Shown here: piece by piece, positions 13,128 through 15,006 of the stretch
How the letters are laid out: each line of letters begins with the position of its first letter
Position numbering within the stretch: the stretch's first letter is position 1
DNA from: Cyanobacteria bacterium OH_CDB_20
Lineage (GTDB): Bacteria; Cyanobacteriota; Vampirovibrionia; Gastranaerophilales; Gastranaerophilaceae
DNA length: 15,006 nt
NCBI GenBank assembly: GCA_023415935.1
Contig: JAEZIX010000064.1
Location: forward strand, 1-15,006
Direction of reading: 5' to 3'
The notes under the pieces: model-generated
Told to the model about the DNA's origin: nothing
Databases searched by the model: none
The model's input: the letters and a program-made list of their open reading frames with translations, nothing else
Position numbers and translations under genes: made by a program

Positions 13128-14194
13128 GTGAACCTTTCAATGATAATGTTTATACTATTGATTTAAGTCATGTTAAAACTGCAGCTGAAATTGTTTATGA
13201 TTTGGCAAAAGTTTTGGACACAGAAGACGCTTTTAACAAAAAAGTATGCCTGAATTTGGGTGAAATAGACCTTAATCAGTCGCAGCTTTCAAGTATAAAA
13301 TCACTTATTAACAGTATGAGTTCAACTCTTACTTTTATTGACACAAAGTCGCAAGTAACAAAAGTTGCTGCTACAGGATTGGGAATAGTTGTTACAAATC
13401 CTGACAGCCCTGAAACTCCTGAAATAGAAGAGCCTGAAATGACTTATAAGACTATTGATGAGATGATTCAATCAATTGAAGATTTTCCTAACGCTGCAAA
13501 ACAAGATGCGTTAGAAACCGAAGTTTTTGAAAACGAAGAACAAGAAGATATAAATGATATTGTTGAAGTTGAGATTCCGTCAACCCCTAGAGAGTATGAA
13601 AAACTAGGTGAAGAAGTTGAACTTTCTTCAGATAAAGAAGAAATTGAACCAGAGCTAAAAGAAGCAGAAACTGATGAAGAAGCTGAATCTCAAGATGCTC
13701 TTGATGTTATTTTCGATGTTGAGCAAAAACTAGAAACAATGTTTGAAAAAGAAGTGCCTGTTGTTGAAGAAATAGTTACAGATACACTAAGTTCTATTGT
13801 AGCAAGTTCTGAAGAATTTACAGAACAAGACTTTGAACTTGATTCTTTCCAAACAAAATATATTAAACAAACAATTCGTTCAGGTCAGGTAATAGATTAT
13901 GATGGGCATATCGTTATTATTGGCGATTGTCATCCTGGTTCTGAAATAAAAGCCAAAGGTGATATTACAGTTTGGGGTGTTTTGAGCGGTATTGCTCATG
14001 CAGGTTCAGAAGGTAATGAAAAAGCAAGAATCCGTGCTTTAAATATGAACGCTATTCAATTAAGAATAGCAAATTGCTATGCAAGAAGGCCGGATGCATT
14101 GAATGTTATTTTTGTCGAAAAAACTAATTCTTTTACCCCTGAAGAGGCAAGAATTATTAACGGTGAAATAGTTATATTTAAAATAAACGATTAA
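13124..14194 (+). CDS. minC: septum-site inhibitor MinC with long acidic linker
   Basis: 356 residues, well above the roughly 220-270 usual for MinC. The N-terminal domain (about 8-90) has the mixed alpha/beta pattern of the FtsZ-inhibiting half. The C-terminal half (about 245-356) is unmistakable: IRSGQ (251-255, part of the MinD-binding face), DGHIVIIGDCHPGSEIKAKGDITVWGVLSG, AHAG and IANCYARRPD, a right-handed beta-helix. Between them lies a segment of about 150 residues (93-242) dominated by Glu and Asp, probably mostly disordered with short helices. MinC blocks FtsZ assembly away from midcell and is recruited to the membrane by MinD. minD starts 13 nt after the stop. The start has a weak SD and overlaps a leader frame. 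Confidence 0.92.
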   Translation: MSEPFNDNVYTIDLSHVKTAAEIVYDLAKVLDTEDAFNKKVCLNLGEIDLNQSQLSSIKSLINSMSSTLTFIDTKSQVTKVAATGLGIVVTNPDSPETPEIEEPEMTYKTIDEMIQSIEDFPNAAKQDALETEVFENEEQEDINDIVEVEIPSTPREYEKLGEEVELSSDKEEIEPELKEAETDEEAESQDALDVIFDVEQKLETMFEKEVPVVEEIVTDTLSSIVASSEEFTEQDFELDSFQTKYIKQTIRSGQVIDYDGHIVIIGDCHPGSEIKAKGDITVWGVLSGIAHAGSEGNEKARIRALNMNAIQLRIANCYARRPDALNVIFVEKTNSFTPEEARIINGEIVIFKIND

Positions 14195-14207
14195 GGAGTG
14201 GAGTTTA

Positions 14208-15006
14208 ATGAGTGGCAGAGTAATTGTTATTACTTCCGGAAAAGGTGGAGTAGGTAAAACCACTACGAGTGCAAATATTGGTACTGCTTTAGCAAAGTCA
14301 GGTGCCTCTGTTGTGCTTATAGATACAGATATCGGACTTAGAAATCTTGATTTGCTGTTGGGACTTGAAAATAGAATAGTTTATACTCTTGTAGATGTTG
14401 TCGAAGAAAGATGTAAACTTAAACAAGCCTTAGTAAAAGATAAGAAAAATCCTAAATTATGTTTGTTGGCAGCTGCTCAAACGAGAGATAAATCCGCAGT
14501 TTCAGCAGAACAGCTTACTAAAATAACTGAAAAACTAAAAAAAGACTTTGATTTTGTACTTGTTGACTGTCCTGCAGGGATTGAAGACGGCTTTAAAACT
14601 GCTGTATCAGGTGCGTCTGAAGCAATTGTTGTTACAACTCCTGAGATGTCAGCAGTAAGAGACGCAGATAGAATCATTGGACTTTTAGAAGCAAGAGAAG
14701 AAATTAAACAGTACCGTTTACTTTTGAACAGAGTAAGACCTAATCTTGTTCAGTCAAAAGATATGATGAGTGTTGATGATGTACTTGATTTGTTGTCTTG
14801 TGAGCTTATTGGAATAATTCCTGAAGATATCGGTATCATTACTTCAACAAATAGAGGCGAGCCGATTGTAAACTCTGAAAAATCTCTTGCAGGTCAAGCA
14901 TATCTTAATGTTGCAAAGAGAATTAAAGGGGAAGATATTCCTTTCTTAGATATAGACGAACCAAGAACTTTCATTGATAAAATTAAAAAGTTCTTTGCCG
15001 GATTGA
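14208..15006 (+). CDS. minD: septum-site ATPase MinD, runs off right edge
   Basis: 266 codons are visible, essentially the whole protein; the frame is still open at the last base (GGA TTG A). MinD is a ParA/MinD-family ATPase that dimerises on the inner membrane with ATP and recruits MinC. Seen here are the deviant Walker A GKGGVGKTT with signature K12 and K17, switch I DTDIGLRNLD (39-48), switch II VDCPAGIE (119-126) and EMSAVRDADRI. At the C-terminus, DKIKKFFAGL (257-266) fits the amphipathic membrane-targeting helix. AAGGAG lies 9 nt upstream of the ATG and overlaps the minC stop, so the pair is one operon. minE may follow outside the window. Confidence 0.97.
   Translation, partial: MSGRVIVITSGKGGVGKTTTSANIGTALAKSGASVVLIDTDIGLRNLDLLLGLENRIVYTLVDVVEERCKLKQALVKDKKNPKLCLLAAAQTRDKSAVSAEQLTKITEKLKKDFDFVLVDCPAGIEDGFKTAVSGASEAIVVTTPEMSAVRDADRIIGLLEAREEIKQYRLLLNRVRPNLVQSKDMMSVDDVLDLLSCELIGIIPEDIGIITSTNRGEPIVNSEKSLAGQAYLNVAKRIKGEDIPFLDIDEPRTFIDKIKKFFAGL

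Noticed and set aside
1..15006. CRISPR arrays, IS ends, tRNA or rRNA genes, phage genes
   Set aside because: Read for on both strands; no regularly spaced repeats, transposase motifs, cloverleaf-like segments or phage functions were seen.

Overview
The window is AT-rich chromosomal DNA from a diderm (two-membrane) bacterium. The diderm reading rests on an Omp85/POTRA protein, exported proteins with cleavable signal peptides, and a minC-minD pair. My best guess at lineage is the non-photosynthetic sister group of Cyanobacteria (Vampirovibrionia/Melainabacteria, order Gastranaerophilales). This comes partly from recalling that proteins of that group often start with a short N-terminal peptide containing a PSF or SFK motif, which recurs here in otherwise unrelated proteins. 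The lineage call is an inference without any database search. No rRNA, tRNA, CRISPR array, insertion sequence or phage gene is visible, and gene order looks like ordinary core chromosome mixed with lineage-specific small proteins.

Layout. 1-1621: the 5' part of an outer-membrane assembly factor (minus strand), then two unrecognised small genes. 1786-4267: a two-gene histidine operon, a HisA-HisI-HisE fusion followed by hisD, closed by a hairpin terminator. 4327-5261: two minus-strand genes, a rhodanese and a mini SprA-type HExxH metalloprotein. 5383-6654: aroA, apparently leaderless. 6667-8079: two tandem paralogous GNAT-like genes on minus. 8171-9436: an orphan soluble GAF histidine kinase, also apparently leaderless. 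9494-11197: a TPR protein with a 45-residue small protein downstream of it (minus). 11478-12111: a 55-residue small protein with a perfect 17-bp terminator, then a zinc-ribbon protein. 12135-12863: an exported HExxH protein (minus). 13124-15006: minC-minD, with an unusually structured leader and a MinC that carries an acidic linker of about 150 residues.

How the genes work together. The fusion and HisD supply four histidine activities: HisE (step 2), HisI (step 3), HisA (step 4) and HisD (last two oxidations). AroA makes EPSP in the shikimate pathway. MinC and MinD form the division-site inhibitor; minE would be expected just past the right edge. The remaining genes are mostly accessory. The most intriguing of these are the proteins sharing the N-terminal PSF/SFK motif, which could be a sorting or docking tag.
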